A DNA stretch of 64,000 bases from Chiridota heheva (lineage: Eukaryota; Echinodermata; Holothuroidea; Apodida; Chiridotidae). A model generated the notes under the pieces. The model was given only the letters and a program-made list of their open reading frames with translations, was not told the origin of the DNA and made no database searches. Positions 12,230 to 25,746 of this stretch are shown here, piece after piece (within the stretch, counting starts at the first letter, position 1; each line of letters opens with the position of its first letter). The DNA lies in NCBI GenBank assembly GCA_020152595.1, contig JAIGNY010001587.1, positions 1,646,001-1,710,000 of the forward strand. Direction: 5' to 3'. Both the position numbers and the translations under genes were made by a program.

Positions 12230-13850
12230 TAATGGCGAAGGCTGGTAGGTCCATGGGCGCCGCCCCAGAAGCCCTGCTTTTCTCGTGATTTTGATAGAAG
12301 AATACTGCTTAATAATGTGTAAAATTCAGGGTCTAAGCCTTGCGCTTCTCGTAATTGTTGGACAGAATTTTTTTTAAATCTAGGGACGAAGCTCTGGAAG
12401 CAGGGCGGCTGGGAGAGGAAATAAGTTGGTATTCAAGACTGGAGTCTGCGTAAGCAAAGCCCCAGTGAGGTTTAAGGGGTGATGCTCTCTTTTCAAGAGC
12501 ATATTTAAGAGCATTTAAATTCTTTAATATGCCTTTTCTATCATTCTTTGATTAAAATTAAAAAAAAAAACGCCCATCCCCTCAGGCTATAAATTATGGT
12601 TCTGTATTAGGCCTATGATCCTAGACGAATTGTACTGAGGGCTACTTCTTTTCACGTCGATTTGGGTAATGATATGAGTATATGTTTTAAAAAAATCATA
12701 ATTATACTTTCCCTTATAGAGGGATTTTATCACGTGACTCTTAACTCATCTGGAAGCAATTTTGCAGGGGAGCGGTGTCGTTACGTTACGCGTCTTCACA
12801 CGACCCAATCACACGTACAACAAATATACTACGTGCTAACCTACTAGTACCAGTTCAGCGAATTTTACTACTTACAATTTTTGTTTGCTTCCGGTTTTGC
12901 TTTATATTTTCCTTAAGTTTTATATATTCACAGGGTATACGTGAGTAACTTTAACGCTAACACCAGCTGATTGTAGTTATACTAAGACAAAACCTATATA
13001 ACTGATATAAAGGGCTTGCTGCAAATCCTAGTGTGAACCGTAGGTTGAAAGCCGTTGGAAGTTGTATCAAATCCAAAATGTCGAAAGCCCTGCGCTTTTG
13101 ATAGTAAGAAATTGCTTAAAATTGTATTATTCTAGGGGCAAAGCACTGGTGTGGGTCCTACGTTTTTCGTGTATTTGATAGCAGAAAATTGCTTCAAATT
13201 GTGTCAAACCTAGAAGCGAAGCCTCCGGAAGCCCGGTGCTTCTCGTGATTTTGGTAACAAAAAAATTGCTGAACATTGTGTCAAATCTAGCAGTCTAGGG
13301 GAGAATCCCTGATAGGAACCATGGGCATAGGAGCTTAAATTTATTTAGGGGGCAAAGAGAAATTGCCCGAAAATCTCGAACTTCCAGGCGTAAAATTGGC
13401 AAAAGAAAGCACAATAAAATACCACCTTTGCATTACAAAAGTGTCTTGTTTGTTATTTTTGGCCCAATTTCTTTTTAACCTTTTCCCGAAAATAGTCTAC
13501 TTTTTCAATTTTAGGCCAATTTCCCCTTCTTCTCGACCCCGTCTCTCTGCTAGGGACCCAGGGGCGAAGTTTGCAGAAGCCCCGCGTTTTTCGTGATTTT
13601 GATAACAGGAAATTGCTATAAAATGTATCAAATCTATGGGGCAAGTCAAATCTATGGGGCGAAACCCTGGTAGATCCAGGAGGCGAATTCCTGAAAGCTT
13701 TATACGATGCTTGTGATTTTAATAGCAGGAAATGTGTTTAACAAATTGTGTCAAACTATAGGCAAACCCTGCATTTCTCACGCTTGTGATAGCAGTATCG
13801 AAGTCCTGGTGGGCGCCCAGGGGCAAAGCTCCCGGAAACTTAGCGGGTTT
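12230..13850. repeat. Degenerate array of GGCGAAGC / CTTCTCGTGATTTTG units
   Basis: Units of roughly 100-120 bp recur at about 12,235, 12,320, 13,060, 13,130, 13,200, 13,560 and 13,640. They share GGGGCGAAGCC, GAAGCCCTGCGCTTCTCGTG and GATAGCAGGAAATTGCTT. Similar words occur at 38,755-38,780 and 57,530-57,625, so this is a dispersed family. No coding capacity is seen. Confidence 0.6.
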
Positions 13851-14132
13851 TTTGGGGGTTTTTTGGCGTGCTTTTGAATTTTTGCAATAGATTTCTATGA
13901 CTAGACCAATACGGAGTTGTTGACTAGGGAGAAATGAAATATGTCCGGGCATAGCCTTTTTTAAGATAATAAGTGTGTGTGTGTGGGGGGGAGGGGGAAC
14001 CACTCCCTTTGATTCCCCCCCCCAGTGGTGACTTTTTTATCCAGGGAAATATCCTATGAAATGAACAAGAAAGCAATCCACGGATTTCCTGATGTCATCA
14101 CCTTAAGCATACAGCATAATGGGGGGAATAGC

Positions 14133-14529
<397 letters not shown>

Positions 14530-14687
14530 TAAGGTGGGAATGGTTAAAAGGGTCACTAACTCTGTGATCTTTGACCTTTAAACTTCTAACCCCAGAGTTT
14601 ACGGGACACAAGTTCATGTATCACAATGTCATGATACAAACATAGGATTGATATAGGTCTTGCACTTTCGGAATTTAAAGTGATCTT

Positions 14688-14906
14688 CAAAATTCTCCTG
14701 TAGCATTTGAACATAAATGTATCCAGCTTTTTAGTATCTGCTACATTAACTCTCCATGTCTCGCAACCATTCAAGAGTACGGACTTAACAAGAGAGTTAA
14801 ACAGTGGTATTTTTTATATATATTGATAATGTGCTTGAGTTCCATATCTTGTTTAACTTTATAAATGCTACCCTTGCTTTAGAGATTCTGTTTTGGATAG
14901 TACATA
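14688..14906 (-). pseudogene. LINE (RTE-like) reverse transcriptase C-terminal fragment
   Basis: The minus strand encodes NGCETWRVNVADTKKLDTF followed by KCYRRILKI, the signature of the C-terminal region of endonuclease/reverse-transcriptase LINEs (G-C-E-T-W ... CYRRIL). A frameshift lies just upstream. The segment replaces about 22 bases of the surrounding repeat family as seen in the copy near 9,610-9,640, so it is a later insertion. Confidence 0.7.
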
Positions 14907-15712
14907 ATTACCCCCTAAAATCACATATTTGATCTCTGACCTCTGACCCTTGACCCTAATCAATGAAACAGCACCTGAAATTGTTCACATTTATCGTACC
15001 TGGGCGCTACTGTATGACACCATTCATGCTCACGTCACACTTACCATTCCATAACTATAGGGAAAATGGTGAAAAGTGGTCAACAGCTCTGTGACCTTTT
15101 CACGTTTGACCGTTTGACCCTAGAGTCTACGGGACACAAAGTTGTGTACCAAGGTATCATGGTACTATATAGGATTGGTATAGTTCTTGTACTTTTTGAG
15201 TTTAAAATGGGCAAACATTTGCATGAAAAACACTTATTTGACCCTTGACACGTAAATTTTGATAATTTGACTCCAAATATATTTAATTTTTGTTAAAATG
15301 TTAAACCCTGCCCGCCTATGCAATTTGTTAAGATACCAAATAATTCCTTCAAAAGATACAACCATCACCAAAAACTTGTTTCATTTGACCTGTGACTTTT
15401 AACATTTTACCTTTTGACCTCAAATCCTAGGAGACAAAAGTTCTGGATCATAGGTACCCGTCCACCAATTTTGGTGGACGTGTTCCCAGGGTTGAAAAAA
15501 ACTCACCACTGGGGAGGGGGAGGGGGAATCAAAGGGAGTGGTTGATATCCCTCCCCCCCTACCCCACCCCCTCTTCACCCCTTCCCACACATACCCCCAC
15601 ACACACGCACTTATTATCTTAAAAAAGGCTATGCCCGGACATATTTTATTTCTCCCTAGCTGCCTAGTCAACAACTCCATGTTGGTCTAGTCATGGAAAT
15701 CTATTGCAAAAA

Positions 15713-16008
15713 TCCCCTGGTCTATCGACCGGTCAATTCAAACAGATAGAAAGAGAAAACAAAAAGGTAACATCTTGAAATAATATGAACAATGCAAAAT
15801 CTGTCTCGTGTATATGCTTAATTTTTGACATTAATTGGTCAAATGAAAACAAAAGATTAGGATTTTATCATTTTTACTCAAATGTGAAAAATTGCTTGAC
15901 GTGATCTTATCAAATTTCTTGTTGTCTTTAGGCCTTATTAATATTTTTCTAAGACCCTAGAATAGTTAGAAGTTTGTCAAGGCGACGGGAAGCTAATAAT
16001 AATTGGGT
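15713..16008. other. AT-rich spacer
   Basis: Nothing recognised. Confidence 0.35.
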
Positions 16009-16085
16009 CTGTCTATTTACAACCTCGTTAATCTGGTCGAGCTAATCACGTGATTGTTGTCGAATATAAAAGTTTGTTTTGAATA
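16009..16085 (+). promoter_or_regulatory. Promoter-like block with TATA box, inverted twin at 20,070-20,150
   Basis: The block contains CTATTTACAAC, AATCTGGTCGAGCTA, CACGTGATTG and GAATATAAAAGT, with TATAAAAG at about 16,067. A diverged reverse-complement copy occurs at about 20,070-20,150 (GAATATGAAAG in place of the TATA). Here the TATA lies about 25-30 bases upstream of a tRNA-like sequence. A promoter role is inference; the block could also be part of a dispersed repeat. Confidence 0.35.
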
Positions 16086-16091
16086 TGATCT

Positions 16092-16168
16092 ACCTACTGT
16101 GGTGTAGCGGTTATCATACCTGTCTACAGACCACGAGGCCCCGGGTTCAATCCTGGGGTGGGTAGACA
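16092..16168 (+). tRNA. tRNA-like sequence, Val-like; probable SINE head or tRNA pseudogene
   Basis: It has a good A box, TGGTGTAGCGG (16,100-16,110), and a good B box, GGTTCAATCCT (16,143-16,153), at tRNA spacing. The order GTGGTGTAGCGGTTATCA resembles tRNA-Val. The anticodon stem is poor and the T stem has a mismatch, so a functional tRNA is unlikely. The following roughly 310 bp have no poly-A end that I can see, but the pattern of a tRNA head plus unrelated body is typical of SINEs. Confidence 0.5.
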
Positions 16169-16480
16169 CGCCAGTGCACCACAACTGGTTATCAAAGGCC
16201 GTGGACATTGACTTGGTTGTCGATGTTATGTCTGTCCGTACGTCGTACCTGTGTTCTCGTCTGGGTCGTATTAAGCGTTTCGTGATAGCATTTGTACTAT
16301 CATAACCGAATACGCAGGCGACGATCCCGTCATTGTAATTGTGTGTTCAACTCTCTCTCTCTCTCTCTCTGCATGCCGGTTGACGGACGTAAACTTTTTC
16401 CTCAGTGATCAGGAATGTAATTTAGCTACGTACCTGCACTATGTTTTATATGTGCCGGTCTACTACGAGGCAGAGATGGC
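16169..16480 (+). repeat. Body downstream of the tRNA-like head, with (CT)n at 16,351-16,370
   Basis: Moderately GC-richer than its surroundings and without an open frame. It contains a 20-bp (CT)10 tract. It may be the body of a SINE; the extent is uncertain because no second copy is in the window. Confidence 0.3.
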
Positions 16481-16899
16481 GAAACAAATATTTACAATTT
16501 GTATTCCCGATCACCCATGAGGTCTAAGTTGCTTTGAATGAATTTTTGGTTTCGTTAACAGCAAACAAAAGGCTGCAGAGGTTATGATCATATTACATGC
16601 CTTTGAAGTTGCAACAACCTCTGAATCAGGAAATTTCTCATTTTCATATGAATTATTATAACATTCCAGGCCATATTTTAACGTTACAGCAATAGAACAT
16701 CAATGTAGTTGTTCAACATATATTTTGGGCTGGGTAGAAGGCTGTTTTTGTTGGTGGGTATAATTAAAAGTTCGGGCGCTTCTTTGGACAGTAATTGAGG
16801 GGCACTTTTCATTTTTTAAAAGAGGCACTTTTGTCAATTTTCGAAAATGTTAAGGAATCTTGCCTTTTAGCTCCATAGTTCCTACTCATATGGTTTGAG

Positions 16900-17078
16900 C
16901 ATAGGCGGGATTTGAGGGGAGCAAGAAGAGAACTTTCCCCACTCTCACTTTTTGTCCAAATGGATACCTTTGTATGGTGATGTGTTGTATTTTGTATGTG
17001 ATTTTGTAATTCCCCCTCCCTTTCCCCAAAACACACTTTTGACTTCCTTCAACTTTAGGTAGGCAAATTCCGCCTATA
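16900..17078. mobile_element. hAT-like MITE (CATAGGCGG ends)
   Basis: The left end CATAGGCGGGATTT and right end AAATTCCGCCTATA are inverted. The flanks GGTTTGAG (16,892-16,899) and TATTTGAG (17,079-17,086) match at 6 of 8 positions. The 179-bp interior has no coding capacity. The ends resemble those of the 3,714-3,859 element. Confidence 0.5.
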
Positions 17079-17086
17079 TATTTGAG

Positions 17087-17739
17087 ATTAGGGAAGCAGG
17101 ACCATTAACAATTACTCATCAGGAGTATAGGTAAAAGGCTTCTTTTGAAACTTGCTGCTGACTTATTATTAGGGGCATCCCGGCTCCCACCACCGCCCTT
17201 GGTGTCGGTGCCCCTGGTAAAATGACATGTTTTTATTGAGTCAAATAGATACTAAATGTATGTAACAACTTCCATGTATTATGTAATATTTGTGAGTGAG
17301 TAGATTTCTATTTTCTTTTAAGCTTCAAGAATGACCTAGAAATAATTTTGTATAAGTTTCAAAAGGTCGCCTTGAAATTGGTCCGCCCTTAATCCAAGTT
17401 CAAAGGGCACCTCCTGTCTGGTCCGCCATCAACTTTTAAAGGTCACCTCCTGCTTTCCTTACTTTAAGGCAAGTAACTGCCTCTGTATTTCCGACATCGA
17501 CATTGCTGCAAAAGCGCCAAAATCCCCACGGGCCCCAGGACTCTAGTTGCCCCACTGCGTTATGGAGCTTTAAATATCGTTTAAATATGAAAACTGTTTT
17601 TCAAGTAAACCCACAAAAACTTATGCCTCAACAGCAATATTATGCAAATTCCAATTACAATGCTTCCTTTTAAGGGAAATTTGAATCATAAATGATTCCA
17701 ATGCGCTGTATTCATTAAGTTTAATTTTGTTAATCAACA
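17087..17739. other. Spacer
   Basis: No gene recognised. It holds a short imperfect repeat of GGTCCGCC...CACCTCCTG at 17,375-17,450. Confidence 0.35.
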
Positions 17740-18332
17740 ATTACCAGATACTTTCAAGGATTACTTTTCTTTTACTCATAATATACATTCCCACAACACC
17801 AGGTTCTCCCATCATTTATTTTTTCTTCCCATAAATTCTGACCTTTTCAAACGCTCCATTGTATCTAATGGTATTAAGTTCTGGAATCAAATATGCGATT
17901 CTATATAAAAAAAACATAAAATCTGTAACATTTTCTAATGAGCAAAGAAAGACACTTATATCTAAATATGACCAACTCTAGTTTACCTTCATGTATTTTC
18001 ATCTCCACTTAGTTTATGATTATATTTGATGTCTTATCTATTTTTATTCAACCACTTTATTACTTTTTTCTAGGTTGGGTTGGGAGGGGGGGGTGGGGAG
18101 GGGGTGGGTCCTCTTTTCCTTTTATAATTTACAATTTCACTTTTATATACATTTCCTTTGTGATTGATTATTCAATTTAACTTACGGTGGGCTTCATGTG
18201 AAAGCTCCGGCTTCTAAGCCCTTCCACCATTTTCTCATCAATCGTCAATTGTAATGTCTCTTCATTATACATATATGCATGAAAATGGAAAATAAACAAA
18301 TAAAATGAAATAAAACAAACATACATACTAAC
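17740..18332 (+). pseudogene. LINE ORF2 C-terminus and 3' UTR
   Basis: Near 17,746 the plus strand reads YFKDYFSFTHNIHSHNTR, then LFFLPINSDLFKRS and NGIKFWNQICDSI. After a frameshift it gives VTFSNEQRKTLISKYDQL and a stop at about 17,982. The H-N-T-R motif, G-I-K-x-W-N and the final lysine-rich helix ending YDQL are the usual C-terminal order in CR1/L2/Jockey-type reverse transcriptases. The 3' region ends in AAATAAACAAATAAAATGAAATAAAAC at about 18,285-18,320. 5'-truncated and frameshifted. Confidence 0.7.
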
Positions 18333-19185
18333 AGCAAAATACTGCATATATAAAATCAAGATAGATTTTACATGCTTGCAACAAGACAAACTTTTAACTA
18401 TGGCATATTTTCCTCCTATTGCTAATGCATTAGCCATTTTTTGAGCAAATGATTAATCATGAAATTAATGAATCACAATTAATCAATAATAGCATCACAA
18501 AGACACCTCCAAGTGGCAATCATTATACGAAATATAACTAAACAGATTTGATCAATTTGTTTGGAAGTTCTATTTCATATAATATAGACTTACTTGACAC
18601 CTGAATTAATCCTTTAAGAAACCTATGATATAACCAGTGATTTTGCGCATCAGTTTACTAGACTGCTAGACTCTCTTTTCTGCTGTTCTGTACGCGAACA
18701 AAAGAACTTATTGTGAAAGACCAGCTAGTGTTACCGCAGCGAGTTGTTACATTAAGCTCCCGGGCCATTAAAAGGAGACATAATGTTTCATACAAGCCTT
18801 ATTTTATATGATAGAAGATTAAAATCTTAACTAACTACCAAAAACAGCAAGTCAAAATCTTATTCCTATCTTAAGTTATTCATGTTTGAAGTCGACGCAT
18901 AAAGACTGCCATTTTGTTCAATTCTGTATTGAAATACTGTGCGTGATGACGTGATTTCCCCAGCAGAGATATACAGATTTTAATGTATTTCTTTATAAAT
19001 GTGATATAAGTTTTTATTCCAAAATGATGTGACACAAAGTGTTAATAGCATGTTCTAAAGATTTCATGTATACACAAAAATGTTGTTTCAACAGCTCAAG
19101 CAAAATATTTATGTTGTTATATGAAATGTCCTATTTATTCCATGGATATATGTAATCATACTTCATGTTTCCTAATGTAATTATT
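18333..19185. other. AT-rich noncoding DNA
   Basis: Nothing recognised in about 850 bp. Confidence 0.4.
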
Positions 19186-19345
19186 ATTACTATTATTACT
19201 GTTTTATTAGGTTAAGTACCTTTCTTCCCTTCACAGCATGCGCACCTCATATGATTGTCAAATAATTTTGTATATATGATATTGTAAATGTGACAAGGGT
19301 CGATGGCCTAGAGCACTAAATAAACGAAACGAAACGAAACGATTA
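19186..19345 (+). repeat. LINE or SINE 3' tail ending (CGAAA)n
   Basis: The segment ends GGCCTAGAGCACTAAATAAA followed by (CGAAA)3-4 at 19,324-19,342, the form of a retroposon 3' end with a short repeated tail. The 5' boundary is arbitrary. Confidence 0.45.
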
Positions 19346-21760
19346 AAGTTTTTAATAATTATACAAAATGTGTTACATTGCTTCAGGAGGTATGAAACTT
19401 GGTCAGATGATTTATTATTTTTGATTATATAATATGAATAAAGAATTATGTCAGAATTTATGTCTCCTTTAACACTCTGATGATTTTAAAGGCACTGAAA
19501 CTTTAAAGCCTAAGTTATTCAAATGCACTATATTGATAAATAATCCATTCATAATCCATTCAGACTATTTTAGTTTTAAAGCTTTAGTTTTTAAACGCAT
19601 TTATAGCCTAAACGAGCTATCAACTACGAGTGTTGTAATCCAATTTGGCTATAGTGTGGGATATTATAACCCAATTGCCATATAAAAGCAGTGTTTTTAT
19701 ACTCCAAATATGTTTGCTGGCCCTTCCGAGTCTATGTTATTATAAATTCATTCGGATCGCGCCGAACGAAAACCGATTGAGTTATTTTTGATGAGATTTT
19801 GAAAGCAAAATTTTTTTAAACTACACACTTATACAAAGTATTGTTCCCCGCCCCGGGTTTAGTTGCATCCATGGATCTATCTGTAGGGCAAACATGACAA
19901 CACAGCAAAAGTAAAAATTCGAAAATATCGAACGAAAATCTGGATTTTGGGCTAGCCTTGGTTAAGCTCAAAATCCCTTAAACTGTTAAAAGGATGTTCA
20001 GTTAAAAATCACTGGAACCATGGAGTTTAAACTCCATCATGCTGCTCAAAGCTTTATCAATGTATTCACACTCAAAAAGAGTCTACTTTCATATTCAACA
20101 GCAATCACGTTGACTAGCTCGACCAGATTGGCGAAGTTGTAAATAGACCGCTGACTTGTCTGAACAGTAACTGTTAGGCCTTCTTGATTTTCAGTCGGTT
20201 TGAACACCTTTTACCTGAATCATGTCATGACTTACTCTTGCCAGGCTCATCCGTCTCAATATATAGCTCATGAAGAACTTTCTTCTTTCAAAAAGCGATG
20301 GAATTACAGACCAACATCGACCCTTTCAGTCAGTAAATTACATCGAAAGTTGTCCGCAACAGGTGTTAGCAATAGCAGGTTAGTGTTAGGCTACGCGAGT
20401 TTACGTTAGGCCCTTCTAGTTTCATAATAGTTAAGTGATACTTAGTACTAAGGGCCCCGTTGGACTGGTGCCAGCTGTGTTATTATTGGTGCCGTTGATG
20501 ATGGCTAGCCGTCCGAGGGTACTATACCCTCCTGTACTGTTTTTAGCGAGGTGCTACTTGTAAAAGTATAGGAAAATCATCGTTTTTTGTGTTTTTTTAT
20601 CAAAACTATTTGATAAAATTATATGAAGAAAAAAAATGTCAGCGAAAAATCAACTTGCAGTTTAGTGGAACATTCTAAAACTTATTTGCAGATATTGAAT
20701 AATTAATCACAAACGTGCAGTAACCAAGAAAATAACGACCAAGATAATGAATCTTCAGAGAACTTTATCCTGTAGTGGTGCTAATATAGGTAGGCCTAGG
20801 CCTAAAGATTTTGCAAAAGTATTATTTAGACTAGGCCTCATTGATATAAGAATATCCAAAAAGTAACTTATTTTTCAATCATCAATTTTCTACAACGTGT
20901 GAATTAAAAAAAAAAACAGGATTTGTACCTAATCATAACATTAACAACCCTCGTATTGTTATGCCAGAACCATTGGCGTAAAAAGGAATGTTTAAAATTC
21001 TCTTGGTGTAAATTTTTGGCTTAGAGAAAACTAACTTTCCAGTGTAATATTCATGAAAAAGTTACCTAAACCGCCGCGCCGCCTAAGGATGCCCCACTGA
21101 AAAACGAAGTTTAAAGTAATATACCATGAAAGAGCCCAATAAAATAAACTCAAAACACTAAGAATTATTAAAATTGGTCAAGGGAATCCTAAGATATGAC
21201 CAAATGAAGTGCTTTTGTTTTTGTCAGCTAATTTGAGGCGTTTCCATGGCAACAGAAATGCAAGACATTGATAATTTCTTAGAGGTACCACACTCACTAA
21301 GCATTATGTAAGTCAATAAAACTTGATTTTTGTGAAGTATGAGCCACATGCTTCCCAGACATGAAAATCAAGCCCCAAAAGGTTATTAATGTTTTTCGGG
21401 ACCTCAAACATTGTTGCAACTTGTCTAAAACACCTGAACGGTCATTACAATTAGCAATAATTAGAGGTGTGAAATCTCCATATTCAGTAATCCATAATTT
21501 TTCAGTTTTACAAGGTATGAACTTTAAACTTCTGCAGGTTATACTGTACATGTAGATATTTGCCTATAGATTATGAATATGGACATTTACAGCACAATTA
21601 CAACAAAATTGATGATTTCCTTAACGAGCATAATATCGAATATAGACAGAAAGTCATTCAATTATTCATAATATGCTTTTTATGAGATCTAAATGCCATG
21701 TAATCAATTTATTCTCATTTCTATTACCCCAGTGATGCTAGAAAGCAGTTTAATTACTGT
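19346..21760. other. Long stretch without a recognised gene
   Basis: No exon chain is supported in 2.4 kb. It holds the inverted twin of the 16-kb promoter-like block (20,070-20,150) and TAGGCCTAGGCCTA at about 20,792. Short open stretches near 20,200-20,400 have no recognisable domain. Confidence 0.4.
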
Positions 21761-21761
21761 T

Positions 21762-23200
21762 AATTAGTACATTATATATATACTATACACATTGCTGAGA
21801 TTTGCCCTTAGTGTGTCATAGAGCTGTGAACGTTTAGGGATTTTAGTAAACGTGTACACGCCAAAAAAAGCGAGCGTGTATCGTGTACACGAATTTAGTA
21901 CTGTTATTTTCGGAAATACACCAAAATTCTCCAACACTACGAGGCGAATTAAAAAAACCGCGCAACTAGTATGGCGAAAGTACTGACTGCATTGCCCAAA
22001 TAGACGCTGAGTTTTGCTTTCCAAATTGTAAAAAGTTTACTTCTACAGTACAAATCATCATTTTTATGGAAAATATGCATGTAAATTCAGTTTAGAAAGA
22101 ACAGATAACTTCCTTTCAATGTCATTTAAACTCAACATCGCGTAACTTGTTTGTCCTATTCGCTACGGCTTTCAAAGTTCTGTGAAAATCTTGCATACTG
22201 AGGCCTATGATATACCTCGCCGTAAAACATTTCAAAACTATGCCACCACCACCAGGAAGTTCTGAAATATCAGTCCTCTCAAAAAAATGGCGCCATCTTT
22301 GCGAAGCATGCAGAATTTCAGCTTTGTTAAAACCTTTTTCTGTTTATTTATTATGCAATATTTTTTCTTTCTTGCAAAATTTATTTGACTTATCAGGTAA
22401 TATTTACATGTAAATGTACTGATTGTCACGATTCAAGTTTTTTTTGGTCGATGAAACGTGCCTTGATTGCGTGGGATTTAAAGCCTTATGGCCTAACGTT
22501 AGGCTTATTGTTAGTTTCACTGTTTACTGCTGCACATTCGCGGTGCATTTTACAAGTTAGATTACTCAGATTTCGGCGAAATCAAAGTGCATAATATTCC
22601 CATTCATTGGTGATTACTGCGCATTTGTGATTCGCACATTTAAAAAAGATTATGCTAATCGGGTTTACAGTTTGTAAAAAATCATTGATTGGAATTTTGT
22701 CAGCGGAATGTATGTGTGATTTGAATCATGAATATTGATTTTTAACGGCAAGACACGAACACTAAGCCTATAATGTATGAAAAACGATTACTCGCAATGA
22801 AGTATTTAGTAAACGTTTACAAGATTTGCGAGCGTGTAGCGAGTACACGCTAAACGGTCACAGCTCTAGTGTGTCATGGCAACAGCACCTCCCTAGCAGC
22901 CAACTTTATGGAAACTTACAGCCTATTTCTGAAGTCATCCAAGCAAAGCGCCTTAAATTTGCTGGCCACTGTTGGAGGAGCAGAGATGAAGTCATACATC
23001 AGACACTTCTCTGGGACCCAAAACATGGAAAAAGAAGTCGTGGTAGGCCAGCAATAACCTACATTGACGTTCTTGAGAAGGACACTGGAATTGAAAGAGA
23101 TGTCCTGCCAGGTGCCATGGATGATTACAAGCAGTGGAGAATCTTTGTCGACAGTGCCCGAGTTCGCTTGATATGATGATGATGATGATGATGATACACA
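21762..23200 (+). pseudogene. LINE reverse transcriptase C-terminus, split by an hAT-like insertion
   Basis: Two pieces belong together. At 21,762-21,818 the frame reads LYTLLRFALSVS. At 22,869-23,175 it continues SWQQHLPSSQLYGNLQPISE, RLKFAGHCWRSRDEV and KRSRGRPAITYIDVLEKDTG, with a stop at 23,173. L-Y-G-x-L-x-x-I-S, A-G-H-C-W-R-S and the R-G-R-P box are hallmarks of the C-terminal region in endonuclease/RT LINEs of many invertebrates. The (ATG)n run at 23,172-23,195 is the likely 3' tail. The split is caused by the element at 21,819-22,868, and the 8-bp duplication GTGTGTCA flanks it. The LINE is 5'-truncated. Confidence 0.8.
21819..22868 (+). mobile_element. Non-autonomous hAT-like element, copy A
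   Basis: A 1,050-bp element with terminal inverted repeats TAGAGCTGTGAACGTTTA and TAAACGGTCACAGCTCTA, and a perfect 8-bp target duplication GTGTGTCA (21,811-21,818 and 22,869-22,876). The ends fit the hAT consensus YARNG and the 8-bp duplication is diagnostic of hAT. The interior has no transposase, only short broken frames. It inserted into a LINE coding region, so it is younger than that LINE copy. A highly similar copy B is at 23,729-24,773 and an older reverse copy at 47,266-48,269. Confidence 0.88.
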
Positions 23201-24773
<1,573 letters not shown>

Positions 24774-24835
<62 letters not shown>

Positions 24836-24852
24836 TAGATAGATAGATAGAA

Positions 24853-24891
<39 letters not shown>

Positions 24892-24906
24892 TAGATAGAT
24901 AGATAT
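24774..24906. repeat. Compound microsatellite (TA)n-(GATA)n-(GACA)n-(GATA)n
   Basis: About 58 bp of TA, then GATA, about nine GACA units (24,854-24,890) and again GATA. The symmetrical GATA-GACA-GATA order suggests GACA arose by substitution within a GATA tract and then expanded. Confidence 0.95.
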
Positions 24907-25290
24907 ACAATATAATTTCAATAACACATACAAATTCATGAGTTTGTTTTGAAAGTATCACATCTGAGGCAAATAAGTGCTAGATGTCACACAAAATTAG
25001 TATATGATTAATAGATTCAATCACCAATCATCATGCTAAATTTTGGCAATGTCATGACTTTCAATTTTGTATATAAAATGTTGTAGCAACCAATTTACAG
25101 CAAATAATCAAAATCATCAAATATTCCCAAGATTTAAACATTCTTAAAGCTCACAACAACAACAAAAGTTGTATATTAACTGAATGGTTCTTTATCAGAT
25201 ACTCTTCTTCTCCTTCAACTAAGCAAGTACCTCTTTTTCCAATGTTTTAAAATAAAAGAACACTGTACCATTATTAAAACTTCAAAGCCT
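24907..25290. other. AT-rich spacer
   Basis: Nothing recognised. Confidence 0.35.
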
Positions 25291-25650
25291 TTAAATGCCA
25301 TTGGGGGTGTACTTCACCCCTCCATTTCTCTATCTTTGACAATGAAGAAACAAATTACAAAAACAATTTTTAAAGCCAAGATCTGAAGACAAACTTCACC
25401 CCCACTTTATCTTGACAATGAAGACAAGCATTAATACAAAAACATGTTCAATGCCAAGATCTGAAGACGAACTTCACCCCCACTCCTATCTTGACAATAA
25501 GGACAAACATTAATACAAAAACATTTTTCAAAACCAAGATCTGAAACGAACTTCACCCCAACCCGATCTCGACAATGAATACAAACATTACACAAACATT
25601 TCAAAGTCACTCTTATGAGATCTGTGGGGGTGTACTTCACCCCCACTCCA
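25291..25650. repeat. Tandem repeat, about 80-bp units, four copies
   Basis: Units share CTTCACCCCCACT...TTGACAATGAAGACAA.CATTAATACAAAAACAT and AAGATCTGAAGAC. The block is bounded by GGGGTGTACTTCACCCC at both ends (25,305-25,321 and 25,626-25,641), each a small palindrome around GTAC. It lies just 3' of the minus-strand candidate gene. Confidence 0.75.
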
Positions 25651-25716
25651 TACATTTAATTCAGCATATCTGCGCCATGAGCATCACTTTTGATGGATAG
25701 TGGCTCACAACAAGTG

Positions 25717-25722
25717 TTTATT
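25717..25722 (-). promoter_or_regulatory. Candidate polyadenylation signal AATAAA
   Basis: AATAAA on the minus strand 25 bases after the stop codon of the candidate two-exon gene. It arises at the end of a short AAT run, so it may be fortuitous. Confidence 0.35.
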
Positions 25723-25746
25723 ATTATTATTGTGGTACAGTTCTGT

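Noticed and set aside
21764-22429. Short frames inside the hAT-like copies as transposase
   Set aside because: All are short, mutually inconsistent between copies A-C, and lack DDE or hAT dimerisation motifs.
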